DNA of 64,000 nt from an uncultured Thomasclavelia sp. (GCF_944324745.1 NZ_CALUXO010000085.1:16190-80189); one strand, 5' to 3'. Counted from the first letter of the stretch, positions 34,422 through 43,357 are shown. The notes: generated from the letters alone by a model not told the origin. Numbers and translations: made by a program.

Positions 34422-35834
34422 ATGAATACAGGTATTTTATTTCCCTTATCTAGTTTTCCATCTAATCATGGAGTAGGGGATTTAGGTCAAACTACATATA
34501 ATATTATAGATTCTTTGGTTTCTAGTGGTGCAAATTATTTACAAATACTGCCATTTCATCCATCGACTCAAGCTAATTCGCCATATCGGGCTGTTAGTAC
34601 TTACGCTGGTGATGAGATATACATTAATTTAGATTTTTTAGTTTCCAATGGGCTATTGGAATCAGTACCGAAGTTTCATCAAGAAAGTAAAAAAGTACCC
34701 TATGATGAAGTACGGAAATTTAAACGAGAATATTTGAAAAAAGCTTATCGTAATTTTAAACCAGATAGCAATTATCATCAATTTTTAAAAGAATGTTCAT
34801 GGGTATTTGATTATGCTATTTTTTCGACATTTGCCTACATAAATGATACTTATGATTGGGCAAGCTGGCCAGAAGAATATAAAAATTACCCTCAAAGTCA
34901 TCGAGTGAATTTGACTAAATATACTGATCAAATCGGTTATTATCAATTTGTCCAATTTATTTTTTATCAACAATGGTTCAAGCTAAAAGCTTATGCTAAT
35001 GAAAAGGGCATTAAAATCATTGGAGATATGCCTTTTTATGTTGACCATGGCTCAGTTGAAGTCTGGCTAGATAATAAATCCTTTTTATTAGATGAAGAAG
35101 GCTATCCAACCAGTATTGCGGGAGTACCACCTGATTATTTTAGCCCTACTGGTCAATACTGGGGCAATCCTTTATATGATTGGGATTATATGGAAACCCA
35201 TCAATTTAGATTCTGGATTGAACGAATTGGTTGGGCAAGTAAAATATTTGATATTACTAGAATCGACCATTTTAGGGCTTTTGACTCTTATTGGAAAATC
35301 CCGGCAACAGCTGAAACTGCCATTGAAGGTCACTGGTGTTATGCACCTGGTTATGCCTTGTTTGATACGATTTATGACTCATTAGGACAAATAGAATTAG
35401 TTGCTGAAGATCTCGGTTATCTTCGTCCTGAAGTTATCGAATTAAAAGATCATTATCATCTAAAGGGGATGAAAGTTTTCCAATTTATGCTTGATGATGG
35501 TTATGATGATTTAGATAATTCATATTTTTATTCAGGAACTCATGATAATGAAACTATTTTGGGTTGGGTTAAAGGTTTAAATGAAGAAAATTATACTAAA
35601 CTTTTAGAAATAGTTGGTGATAGCTTACCAGCTAATCGAGCTGTTTTAAAATATTGTCTGCATTCAACGGCTAGTGATGTCATTATTCCAATTTGGGATT
35701 TATTAGAAGTTGATAATGACGAAAGATTCAATATACCAGGTACTGTTAACGATACAAATTGGGCTTATCGTGTAAGTGATATTGAACTCGTAAATAAAGG
35801 TTTGGCTTTATTTACGGAATTAAAAAACAAATAA
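34422..35834 (+). CDS. malQ: 4-alpha-glucanotransferase (amylomaltase)
   Basis: This is a 470-aa GH77 enzyme that disproportionates maltodextrins. The nucleophile Asp is in RIDHFRAFDSYWKIP, the acid/base Glu in LVAEDLGYLRPEV and the third Asp in FYSGTHDNETILGW. The N-terminal GILFPLSSFPSNHGVGDLG and LPFHPSTQANSPYRAVST are typical. The length is slightly short but complete. No glgP or mal transporter is adjacent. Confidence 0.93.
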   Translation: MNTGILFPLSSFPSNHGVGDLGQTTYNIIDSLVSSGANYLQILPFHPSTQANSPYRAVSTYAGDEIYINLDFLVSNGLLESVPKFHQESKKVPYDEVRKFKREYLKKAYRNFKPDSNYHQFLKECSWVFDYAIFSTFAYINDTYDWASWPEEYKNYPQSHRVNLTKYTDQIGYYQFVQFIFYQQWFKLKAYANEKGIKIIGDMPFYVDHGSVEVWLDNKSFLLDEEGYPTSIAGVPPDYFSPTGQYWGNPLYDWDYMETHQFRFWIERIGWASKIFDITRIDHFRAFDSYWKIPATAETAIEGHWCYAPGYALFDTIYDSLGQIELVAEDLGYLRPEVIELKDHYHLKGMKVFQFMLDDGYDDLDNSYFYSGTHDNETILGWVKGLNEENYTKLLEIVGDSLPANRAVLKYCLHSTASDVIIPIWDLLEVDNDERFNIPGTVNDTNWAYRVSDIELVNKGLALFTELKNK

Positions 35835-35847
35835 GGAGGTTTAGAAA

Positions 35848-36351
35848 ATGAGTTATCAAAAAATTGATCTTAGTGAAATAAAAATTAATCCATTTGAAAT
35901 GATTGGTAAAGATTGGTTATTGATATCAGCAAAAAATGGTGATCAGGTTAATACGATGACTGCTTCATGGGGTGGCGTTGGTGTTATTTGGAACAAAAAT
36001 GTGGTTACAGTTTACATCAGACCTCAAAGATATACCCGTGAATTTATTGATAATTCTGATTATTTCACTATTACCTGTTTTAAAGGATATAAAAAAGAGC
36101 TGGGTCTTTTAGGATCAAAATCAGGCCGTGATGGGGATAAAATTGCTGAGGCTGGTTTTGAAGTAGAATATGTTGCTGATCAGCCAACTTTTAAACAAGG
36201 TACGATGTGTTTTATTTGTAAAAAATTATATCGTGGAAAGATTGAACCTGATGCATTTATCGATTCAAAGCTTGATAAGCAGAATTACCCACAACATGAC
36301 TATCATTATTTATATATTGGTGAGATTGTTGAAGCATATCAAAACACATAA
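35848..36351 (+). CDS. Flavin reductase-like FMN-binding protein
   Basis: This is a 167-aa protein. MTASWGGVGVIWNKNVVTVYIR and YTREFIDNSDYFTITCF belong to the flavin reductase/FMN-binding split-barrel group. GGAGG precedes the start, and it is 13 nt after malQ. The electron partner is unknown. Confidence 0.85.
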   Translation: MSYQKIDLSEIKINPFEMIGKDWLLISAKNGDQVNTMTASWGGVGVIWNKNVVTVYIRPQRYTREFIDNSDYFTITCFKGYKKELGLLGSKSGRDGDKIAEAGFEVEYVADQPTFKQGTMCFICKKLYRGKIEPDAFIDSKLDKQNYPQHDYHYLYIGEIVEAYQNT

Positions 36352-36367
36352 GATTAATAGTAAATTT

Positions 36368-36406
36368 AAACTCCTTTAGTATTATTAACTAGAGGAGTTT
36401 TTACTT
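36368..36406 (+). terminator. Terminator of the LUD-malQ-flavin reductase unit
   Basis: AAACTCCT (36368-36375) with AGGAGTTT (36393-36400) and an inner TAGT/ACTA pair, followed by TTACTT. Confidence 0.8.
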
Positions 36407-36414
36407 AAATAAAA

Positions 36415-36446
36415 AAACGAAGAGATTAAAAGAATCACTCCGTTTA
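36415..36446 (-). terminator. Imperfect hairpin ending the CoA operon
   Basis: On the minus strand AAACGGAG, then ATT...AAT and CTTCGTTTTTTT form a stem with small mismatches and a T-run, just past the coaX stop. Confidence 0.6.
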
Positions 36447-36463
36447 TAAAACTTGAATAACAA

Positions 36464-37252
36464 TTACTTTTGATTTTTTATTTGACTTTGTTTATATTTA
36501 TCATAAATAATTTTCAAACCTTTAAAAGTTAGATCTGGATCATAAACATCAATTAAATCAGTTTCATTAAAGATAATTCGACCTAAACCACCAGTAGAAA
36601 TAACTTTTAAATTATCACCATATTCATCTTTTAAAGCACAGATAATGTTTTCAGTTAATCCAATATAACCATAAACAATACCAGCCTGCATACTTGTAAC
36701 TGTATTTTTACCAATAATACTTTTTGGTTTTTTTATTTCAATTTCCGGTAATTTGGCAGCTTGACTAGATAAAGCATTAATACTAATACCAATTCCAGGG
36801 GCAGTGGCTCCCCCAATAAAATCACCTTGATCATTAATGATATCAAAAGTAGTTGCAGTTCCAAAATCAATGACTAAACAAGGGCCACCATGAATATAAT
36901 AAGCCCCAGCAGCATCAACAAGACGATCGGCTCCTAGTTCTTTAGGATTATCAATTTTGATTCTAATTCCAGTCTTAATTCCTGGTCCGACAATAATTGG
37001 TTCTTTGTGAAAATATTTTTTGATTGAATTATTAAAAGAGTACATAATTTTAGGAACTACTGATGCAATGATAACATCTTCTATTTGTTCTAATTGAATA
37101 TTAGAAGCGTTTAAAAAGCTTAATAACATAAAGCCATATTCATCGGAAGTTCGTTCTGTTTTGGTAGTTAAACGATAGTTACCAACTATTTGATTATCAT
37201 CACAAAGTCCCATAGTAATGTTGGTATTACCGATATCAATTACTACTAGCAT
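36464..37252 (-). CDS. coaX: Type III pantothenate kinase
   Basis: This is a 262-aa ASKHA-fold kinase for the first step of CoA synthesis. The phosphate-1 motif is VVIDIGNTNITMG (residues 3-15). GADRLVDAAGAYYIHGG and VIDFGTATTFDII hold the substrate and phosphate-2 sites, followed by GGATAPGIGIS and VISTGGLG. It overlaps the end of coaBC by 17 nt, so it is co-translated. Confidence 0.95.
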   Translation of the reverse strand: MLVVIDIGNTNITMGLCDDNQIVGNYRLTTKTERTSDEYGFMLLSFLNASNIQLEQIEDVIIASVVPKIMYSFNNSIKKYFHKEPIIVGPGIKTGIRIKIDNPKELGADRLVDAAGAYYIHGGPCLVIDFGTATTFDIINDQGDFIGGATAPGIGISINALSSQAAKLPEIEIKKPKSIIGKNTVTSMQAGIVYGYIGLTENIICALKDEYGDNLKVISTGGLGRIIFNETDLIDVYDPDLTFKGLKIIYDKYKQSQIKNQK

Positions 37253-38432
37253 TTTTATCCTCCTGTATTTTGATTAATTTTGTTAAGATGGTTTTAGCAA
37301 CATCATCTTTAGACATCAATTCCAATTCTTCAATTTGGTCAGCACTTATCAAAGTAACTTTATTAGTATCCTTTTTAAAACCAGCACCTTGGTCAGTTAA
37401 ATTATTGGCAACTAGCAAGTCACAATTTTTCTTAATGAACTTTTCTTTAGCATGTTTGATCAATTCTTCAGTTTCCATTGCAAATCCACAAACTATCTGA
37501 TGAGTTTTATTAGCTCCTAGAAAAGCTAAAATATCATCATTTTTAATCATTTCAATAACTAAAGATTCTTCTTTTTTCTTAATTTTATTTTCAGCAACTT
37601 CTTTAGCTCGATAATCACCAACAGCTGCTGCTTTAATAATATAATCTTGTTTTTGATAATTTTCCTTAACTTTTTCAAACATATCATGAGCTGAAATAAT
37701 ATCAATTTTATTAATTCCATAAGCTGCTTTTAAGTTTGTGGGACCACTAATAAGCGTAACTTTAGCTCCTAACAAGAAAGCCTGTTTTGCGATTGCATAT
37801 CCCATTTTACCACTAGAATGATTAGTAATAAATCTAACAGGATCGATGGCTTCTTGAGTTGGGCCAGCAGTTACTAAAACACGTTTGTTTTTCAGTGGTT
37901 TAGCGCTTAAACAATATTCAATCATGGTAATAATATCATCCAAATCGGCTAATTTGCCACGCCCAAGATCTCCACAGGCTAGTAAACCGTAACCTGGTTC
38001 AACAAATTTGATACCATAAGTTTTACAACGTTCAATATTGCGTTGCGTTGCGAGATTATCATACATATTAACATTCATTGCTGGAGCAATTAGTTTAGGA
38101 CAGGTTGCAGCAATAAATGTCGATGTCAAAACATCATCACAAATTCCATTAGCAATTTTTCCAATAATATTTGCTGTTGCTGGTACCACTACAAATAAAT
38201 CAGCCTGTTTTGCTAATTTAATATGTTTAATTTGATATCCTTCGTCATCAAAGTCATAAATTAAAACCGGCTTACTTACTAAAGCTCCAAGAGTTAGGGG
38301 GCTAATGAACTTAGTGGCATTTTCAGTCATAATGATTTCAACATTATAGTTCATTTTTTTTAATGTCCGCACGAGATCGCACGCCTTATAAGCAGCAATG
38401 CTGCCACTTACTCCAACAATAATTGTTTTCAT
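37236..38432 (-). CDS. coaBC: Bifunctional phosphopantothenoylcysteine decarboxylase/synthetase
   Basis: This is a 398-aa two-domain protein. CoaC (about 1-180) has GVSGSIAAYKACDLVR, the flavin-site VVPATANIIGKIANGICDDVL and APAMNVNMYDN. CoaB (about 190-398) has VLVTAGPTQEAIDPVRFITN, SSGKMGYAIA and the KKNCDLLVAN segment. It lies between the ECF S component and coaX, one nucleotide after the former. Confidence 0.95.
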   Translation of the reverse strand: MKTIIVGVSGSIAAYKACDLVRTLKKMNYNVEIIMTENATKFISPLTLGALVSKPVLIYDFDDEGYQIKHIKLAKQADLFVVVPATANIIGKIANGICDDVLTSTFIAATCPKLIAPAMNVNMYDNLATQRNIERCKTYGIKFVEPGYGLLACGDLGRGKLADLDDIITMIEYCLSAKPLKNKRVLVTAGPTQEAIDPVRFITNHSSGKMGYAIAKQAFLLGAKVTLISGPTNLKAAYGINKIDIISAHDMFEKVKENYQKQDYIIKAAAVGDYRAKEVAENKIKKKEESLVIEMIKNDDILAFLGANKTHQIVCGFAMETEELIKHAKEKFIKKNCDLLVANNLTDQGAGFKKDTNKVTLISADQIEELELMSKDDVAKTILTKLIKIQEDKNASSN

Positions 38433-38433
38433 T

Positions 38434-39042
38434 TTAATATCCTTTCTTAGTATATTTTAACAATGGCTGGCAGACAATAAAAGCAATAATCGTGCCAACA
38501 ATTGCTTCGATAATTCCATTTGTTGAAATAATACCAATTAAATATGTTAATAAAAGATTGAAATCTTGATTAATAGCTGTAGCATAGCTTTGACCAAAAA
38601 TAAAATAGATACCAGCTAAGACTAAAATAGTATTAACTAATGATCCGGCAATTCCAGCTAAAATAATTCCAATATTATCATTTAATTGGCCTTTTTGAAA
38701 TTGTTCAAAAATAATTCCAGCAATATAACCGATAAGTACTCGAGGAACGATGGCAATTAGGGCACTTAGTAAATTACCACTGATAAATGGTGAAAAAACA
38801 AATGAGGTAATTGTTGGATTAATAGTATTATAAAAAAGACTTGATAATCCAAAAACTAGACCAATTAAAGCTCCACCTTTTTTTCCTAAGGTCACTCCGG
38901 CGATAATAACTGGAATGTGTAATGTTGTTGCACGCAATGGGCCAATAGGAATATAGCCTAAAAAGGGAATAAAGACTAATAACATTTCGATGGCAATAAA
39001 CATCGCATACAAAACTAAATTCTTTATTTTTCTATTTTTCAT
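38434..39042 (-). CDS. panT: ECF transporter S component, probably pantothenate (PanT)
   Basis: This is a 202-aa membrane protein with about six hydrophobic helices, N-terminal LVLYAMFIAIEMLLVFIPF and GPLRATTLHIPVIIAGVTLG, typical of ECF substrate-binding subunits. It captures the vitamin and docks on a shared EcfAAT module encoded elsewhere. The pantothenate call rests on its place in an operon with coaBC and coaX. The RBS is GGAGG. Confidence 0.85.
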   Translation of the reverse strand: MKNRKIKNLVLYAMFIAIEMLLVFIPFLGYIPIGPLRATTLHIPVIIAGVTLGKKGGALIGLVFGLSSLFYNTINPTITSFVFSPFISGNLLSALIAIVPRVLIGYIAGIIFEQFQKGQLNDNIGIILAGIAGSLVNTILVLAGIYFIFGQSYATAINQDFNLLLTYLIGIISTNGIIEAIVGTIIAFIVCQPLLKYTKKGY

Positions 39043-39077
39043 GTAACCTCCACTACCGTTCGTTTAGATACGGTGTT

Positions 39078-39105
39078 AATATAGAATCTGTTCTATCTAT
39101 GTCAA
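39078..39105 (-). promoter_or_regulatory. CoA operon promoter with palindrome in the spacer
   Basis: On the minus strand TTGACA (39105-39100), a 16-nt spacer and TATATT (39083-39078). The spacer region contains ATAGAACAGATTCTAT (39096-39081), a 6-bp-arm palindrome that could be an operator. Confidence 0.6.
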
Positions 39106-39274
39106 ATAATTAGTGTCTTGTCACTATTAAGTCTCTAGATAAGAACAAAGATATTATATTACTATTTACTAAAGAATTCAATTAAATAACCAGCTATATC
39201 AGTAAATATCTAGTTAAATTAAATTGCCTCTAACTCATAGTTGGTGTTAAAATAAAAGCAGGAGGTTTGATAAA

Positions 39275-39829
39275 ATGAATAAAGTTGCAGTCTTATTTCA
39301 TGATGGATTTGAAGAATTAGAAGCATTAAGTACAGTTGATGTAATGCGTCGAGCTAATGTTGAATGTACCATGGTTGGCATGGCTAAAGATGTAGTTACT
39401 AGTGCTCATCAAATTAAAATAACTATGGATCAAGTATATGACCATGATCTTGATGACTATGATATGATCGTTATTCCTGGTGGTTTGCCTGGAGCAACTA
39501 ATCTTCGCGATGATCCAAACGTCATTGAATTAGTTAAAAAATTTAATCAGGAAAATAAAATTATTGGTGCTATTTGCGCTGGACCAATTGTATTAGAAAA
39601 AGCCGGTGTTATTTCTGGTAAAACTGTAACCTGTTATCCAGGTTTTGAACAACAATTGACAAGTGCCAATTATCAAGAAGCACTAGTTCAAGTTGATGGG
39701 AATATTGTTACTGGTAAAGGACCAGCAGCAGCTTTGGCATTTGCATATACGTTATTACAAGAATTAGGATATGATAATAGTGAAATTAGAGATGGTATGC
39801 AATATAGCTATCTAGAAAAAAATATTTAA
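39275..39829 (+). CDS. DJ-1/PfpI family protein
   Basis: This is a 184-aa protein. The conserved Glu is in GFEELEAL (about residue 15) and the nucleophilic Cys in IGAICAGPIVLEKAG, with VIPGGLPGATNL. The YajL/ThiJ-like group is linked to protection from carbonyl and oxidative damage; deglycase activity is debated. The RBS is GGAGG. Confidence 0.92.
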   Translation: MNKVAVLFHDGFEELEALSTVDVMRRANVECTMVGMAKDVVTSAHQIKITMDQVYDHDLDDYDMIVIPGGLPGATNLRDDPNVIELVKKFNQENKIIGAICAGPIVLEKAGVISGKTVTCYPGFEQQLTSANYQEALVQVDGNIVTGKGPAAALAFAYTLLQELGYDNSEIRDGMQYSYLEKNI

Positions 39830-39861
39830 CTTTATCTCTTTTCATTAATTAGAATTTAGAG

Positions 39862-39951
39862 TATAATATCGTTTGCAAGGAATGATAATTATAATGGCTA
39901 AATTTAAAATGAAATCTTTGCAAAAAAGTGTGAGCTAGCTCACACTTTTTT
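39862..39951 (+). ncRNA. Candidate short transcript: promoter -10, tiny ORF and terminator
   Basis: TATAAT (39862-39867) is followed about 55 nt later by a perfect terminator. Between them lies AAGGA and a 14-codon frame (39894-39938, MAKFKMKSLQKSVS) whose stop is in the terminator stem. It is either a small RNA of about 75-80 nt or a basic micro-peptide message. The -35 (TTTTCA) is weak. Confidence 0.35.
39922..39951. terminator. Strong bidirectional terminator
   Basis: AAAAAAGTGTGAGC followed by GCTCACACTTTTTT around a TA centre (39922-39951). It ends the short + transcript and the minus-strand membrane protein gene. Confidence 0.9.
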
Positions 39952-40459
39952 CTATTTTGGCAAGATCAAATAAAATTACTCCAATAACAAACAGTTCAAT
40001 AATTGTATTTATATTTCCAAACATTACTATAAACATCATAATGACGAATAACTGCCAGAAAAATAATGAGATCATTGTTTGAAATAATTGAAAATCAAAA
40101 TAGTATATCTTTTTGATCAAAAAATAAATTATCAATAATAAACTAATGATAGCAGTTAGAGATAGTAAAACATGTAGATAGGAACTGATATTATTACTTT
40201 CAGGATAATATGGAAGATATGATCCAATTAACATCGATAAAAAACTAAAACCAGTAAGTAATTTGATTTGATAGATATTGAAATTTATTTTCTTAAATAA
40301 CTTAGTAACTTTAAATAATAGAAAAAAAGAAAGAATAGTAATCCAAATTAAATAATAAATTCGCAAATTTTCCTGGTATGAAAGATACGTAAAATTATTA
40401 TAGGTCCAGGATGTTTTCAATGATAATAATATTGTTATTAAAAAGATAATTAAATACAT
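39935..40459 (-). CDS. Uncharacterised small integral membrane protein
   Basis: This is a 174-aa protein with about five or six hydrophobic segments and few charged residues. There is no motif I recognise. The start has GGTGGAGG nearby. The 3' end overlaps the terminator. It is possibly specific to this lineage. Confidence 0.65.
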   Translation of the reverse strand: MYLIIFLITILLSLKTSWTYNNFTYLSYQENLRIYYLIWITILSFFLLFKVTKLFKKINFNIYQIKLLTGFSFLSMLIGSYLPYYPESNNISSYLHVLLSLTAIISLLLIIYFLIKKIYYFDFQLFQTMISLFFWQLFVIMMFIVMFGNINTIIELFVIGVILFDLAKIEKSVS

Positions 40460-40601
40460 CGACTGCCTCCACCATCATTTATTAACTTTAATTATTTTAA
40501 CATAACTTTTTAATTTATTAGTAGATAATTATTTATGAAAATGATGATAAAAAAAGAAAAGTTTAATTTATAGGTTTAAATGATATTAAGGAGGTGTTTT
40601 T

Positions 40602-40919
40602 ATGCGATTAAAACTAACCAAGATGCAAACACATTTAAACGATGAAAGGAGACTCGAAAATAAAACTAATATCAGTGCACGAATGAAATTAAATTATTGT
40701 CGTTTATCTAGGCAAAAAATGGAACTTAATTTATTAGTAATTGCTGAAGATGATTTTTTTCAAGAACTATTCAATGTTGAACTGACTTATTTATTAGAAG
40801 AAACAGCGTTGAATGACGAAAAAACTGTTATTGCTCAGGCAGTAACCCAGCTGGAGCCACGAATTGAATTAATACTATCAATGTTGACTGAGGAAATGGG
40901 TTTTGAATTACTAAGTTGA
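40602..40919 (+). CDS. Uncharacterised 105-aa helical protein
   Basis: It starts behind AAGGAGGTG. The protein is charged and helical (RLSRQKMELNLLVIAEDDFFQE, in pattern) with no Cys pairs, signal or TM. The stop codon lies inside a 15-bp hairpin. It is the gene before the sigma-K promoter of the dipicolinate operon; whether it is sporulation-linked is not shown. Confidence 0.65.
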   Translation: MRLKLTKMQTHLNDERRLENKTNISARMKLNYCRLSRQKMELNLLVIAEDDFFQELFNVELTYLLEETALNDEKTVIAQAVTQLEPRIELILSMLTEEMGFELLS

Positions 40920-40941
40920 TGGATTTCCATCAACTTAGTAA
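40908..40941. repeat. 15-bp hairpin over the stop of the 105-aa gene
   Basis: TTACTAAGTTGATGG (40908-40922), ATTT loop, CCATCAACTTAGTAA (40927-40941). No T-run follows, so it is an atypical terminator or a transcript-end stabiliser. It abuts the -35 of the sigma-K promoter. Confidence 0.6.
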
Positions 40942-40967
40942 CAAACTAAGATAATTATCATATTTTA
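40941..40967 (+). promoter_or_regulatory. Consensus-matching sigma-K promoter for dpaA
   Basis: AC (40941-40942), 16 nt, then CATATTTTA (40959-40967), which matches the B. subtilis sigma-K pattern AC-N16/17-CATANNNTA. The dpaA start is 18 nt beyond. The B. subtilis spoVF operon is also sigma-K dependent. Confidence 0.7.
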
Positions 40968-40984
40968 TACTATAGAGGTGGAAT

Positions 40985-41734
40985 ATGATAGTTTATATTT
41001 ATGGAAACGATAGTCGGGTGCAGTGTTTAAAGACTATCTTCAAAAATGATGGGTATCAAATCATCGATGATATCCAGCAAGTTTCAAATTGTGATATCGT
41101 GTATTTAGGTAAAGATGGTCAAGGTTTTGAAGGCTGTGATTTTAAAAGAGGAGCTATAGTTTTAACATTGTTGAAAAATCAGCGACTTAATTATTTAAGT
41201 AATTTAAAAGAATTCACGTATGATTACTTGTATCGAGATGAAAAATTTGTTTGCCAAAATACTTTAATTTGTGATGAAGCGTTGATAGCTTATATGATCA
41301 TTGATAATAATATTTCGCTGGCAAATTCAAAAATATTAATTTTAGGCTATGGTCATTGTGGTAAAGACTTAGCTGGAAAATTAAGTAGTTTTGATGCTAA
41401 GATTACTATTGCCAATCGCGATAATCATCATTATGATGAAGTTATTAAAGAGGGGTATAGTTATCAAAGCTTAAAGCATTTAAATTTAAAAGGATATGAT
41501 TTTATCATCAATACTATTCCATATCCTGTTTTAACAAGAAAAATCTTAACAACCAAAAATCCTTCTTGTCAAATTTATGATCTAGCATCTAAACCTTATG
41601 GTGTAAAAAAGATAGACCGGGATACTAATTATCATCTATTAACTAAGTTACCAACAAAATATGCTTATTTAAGTAGTGGCAAGATTTTATATGATGTAAT
41701 TAAAAGGATGGTAAATAGTTATGCTGGAAAATAA
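40985..41734 (+). CDS. dpaA: Dipicolinate synthase subunit A
   Basis: This is a 249-aa Rossmann-type subunit that, with DpaB, makes dipicolinic acid in the mother cell for the spore core. The central NAD(P)-binding stretch KILILGYGHCGKDLAGKLS (about residues 117-135) is followed by DFIINTIPYPVLT and YDLASKPYGV, typical of SpoVFA. It is shorter than the B. subtilis protein (about 297 aa) at the N-terminus. It overlaps dpaB by 14 nt. Confidence 0.9.
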   Translation: MIVYIYGNDSRVQCLKTIFKNDGYQIIDDIQQVSNCDIVYLGKDGQGFEGCDFKRGAIVLTLLKNQRLNYLSNLKEFTYDYLYRDEKFVCQNTLICDEALIAYMIIDNNISLANSKILILGYGHCGKDLAGKLSSFDAKITIANRDNHHYDEVIKEGYSYQSLKHLNLKGYDFIINTIPYPVLTRKILTTKNPSCQIYDLASKPYGVKKIDRDTNYHLLTKLPTKYAYLSSGKILYDVIKRMVNSYAGK

Positions 41735-42311
41735 GAAAATTGGAATTGGAATCACCGGTTCATTTTGTACTTTAAAAAAGACCTTATCAGTTATTGAAAC
41801 ATTGGCAAAATTAAATTGTGAATTATACATTTTTATTTCAGAAAAAATAGAAACATGTAATACTCGGTTTAATCAGGCTGATGAGCTGATTGAACGATTA
41901 GAACAACTTTCTAAACGACCAGTGATAAATAATGTAGTTAATAGTGAAATTTTTGGGCCAAAAATTCCTTTAGATATAATGCTGGTGATGCCTTGTAGTT
42001 CTAATACCTTAGCTAAATTGGCAACCGGAATCAATGATAATGCTGTAACAATGGCTTGTAAATCAACTTTAAGGAATAATCATAATGTTGTTTTGGCAAT
42101 TTCAACAAATGATGCTTTAAGTAATTCAGGAAAAAATATTATGCAAATGCTAAATACTAAGAATTTTTATTTAGTACCGTTATACCAAGATGATTGTATC
42201 AAAAAACCAAACAGTATGATTTTTGATGAAACCTTAGTTATTCAAACCCTGATCAATGCTTTAAATCATAAGCAAATTCAACCCGTCTTTGAAGGGACAA
42301 AAAATGATTGA
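41721..42311 (+). CDS. dpaB: Dipicolinate synthase subunit B (flavoprotein fold)
   Basis: This is a 196-aa flavoprotein-family subunit: GIGITGSFCTLKKTL at the N-terminus, LDIMLVMPCSSNTLAKLATGINDNAVTMA in pattern at about 88-115, then VVLAISTNDALS. This is the SpoVFB arrangement. Its 3' end overlaps the aspartokinase start, indicating coupling. Confidence 0.9.
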   Translation: MLENKKIGIGITGSFCTLKKTLSVIETLAKLNCELYIFISEKIETCNTRFNQADELIERLEQLSKRPVINNVVNSEIFGPKIPLDIMLVMPCSSNTLAKLATGINDNAVTMACKSTLRNNHNVVLAISTNDALSNSGKNIMQMLNTKNFYLVPLYQDDCIKKPNSMIFDETLVIQTLINALNHKQIQPVFEGTKND

Positions 42312-43356
42312 GGTCTTAAAATTTGGTGAAACTGCACTGCAAAATGACCTGACTATTGCTAAAGTAATTGAAATTATTAAAAAACATCAAGAAAATAAAT
42401 TGATTGTCGTTGTCAGTGCTATGAAAAATGGTCCTTATGCTACTAAAACATTAAGTACTTTAGCTAATAACCTGACAATCGATGAGGCTAGTCGTATTGT
42501 TAGCTGTGGTGAAACTATCAGCAGTGTTATTTTGTCAAGCAGATTAAAAAATGCTAATTTAAAAGCAATCTCACTTTCTTGTCACCAAATTGGATTAAAA
42601 ACAAGGAAAAAGCGATTAGTAGCAATTAATCAAGCACGTATAAAAAAACTATTTGAAACATATGATATTTTGATAATTCCAGGTTTTCAGGGAATTAATG
42701 AACAAGGGGAGATAAGAATCCTGGATCCAGGTGATAGTGATTATACTGCTATCTATTTAGCTAAACGCTTAAAACTAGACCGGGTCTATCTATACAGTGA
42801 AGCTGGGGGTATTTATACTGGTGATCCAGAATTTATTGATCATCCTAAATTATTGTCGCATATCAATTATTTTCAAGTTTTAGATCTTGTTAAGTACCAA
42901 TCAGGAATCATCGCATTTAAAGCATTAGCTGAAGCTAATAGAATTGATCAGTTTAAAATTATGCTTCGTAGTTATAGTAATGAAAAAATTGGTACTTTAA
43001 TCAACCATGATGATCTTAATGTTAGAACGATGGCAATCGATTTTGACTATCATCTAATTAGATTTGAAACGGTGATTGATAATCAAGATCGAAAGTATTT
43101 TCATGATCATTTTGGAAAAGATTATTTTATAAAAAAAGAGAATCTTTCAAAATTAAAGACTCCATATTTGATAATGGGAAATTATACTAAAATTCATTTT
43201 GTCGGCTGTGGGTTGAACAAAGATGAAATTTATCGTAATTTTCTCGACCGTTTTGCCATTGTTTCTCAAAACGAAACTGCCAGTTATTACATTAATGAAA
43301 GGACCCAGCATCAAGACATCAATTTATTACATGATATCATTGTAAGGAGCGATTAA
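42304..43356 (+). CDS. dapG: Diverged aspartate kinase of the dipicolinate operon
   Basis: This is a 350-aa protein. The ATG at 42304 follows GAAGGGA. The kinase half has VLKFGETALQ (canonical KFGGTS), VVVSAM, SCGETISS, PGFQGINEQGEI, then DPGDSDYTAIYLA where aspartokinases have GRGGSDTTA, and EAGGIYTGDP. The C-terminal ~130 residues replace the two ACT domains with an ACT-like remnant. It should make aspartyl phosphate for DAP/dipicolinate, but several substrate-binding glycines are changed. Position matches dapG in B. subtilis; asd is missing between dpaB and dapG. Confidence 0.78.
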   Translation: MIEVLKFGETALQNDLTIAKVIEIIKKHQENKLIVVVSAMKNGPYATKTLSTLANNLTIDEASRIVSCGETISSVILSSRLKNANLKAISLSCHQIGLKTRKKRLVAINQARIKKLFETYDILIIPGFQGINEQGEIRILDPGDSDYTAIYLAKRLKLDRVYLYSEAGGIYTGDPEFIDHPKLLSHINYFQVLDLVKYQSGIIAFKALAEANRIDQFKIMLRSYSNEKIGTLINHDDLNVRTMAIDFDYHLIRFETVIDNQDRKYFHDHFGKDYFIKKENLSKLKTPYLIMGNYTKIHFVGCGLNKDEIYRNFLDRFAIVSQNETASYYINERTQHQDINLLHDIIVRSD

Positions 43357-43357
43357 A

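Noticed and set aside
35092..35385. 97-aa frame inside malQ
   Set aside because: Alternative frame of a well-conserved gene, no RBS.
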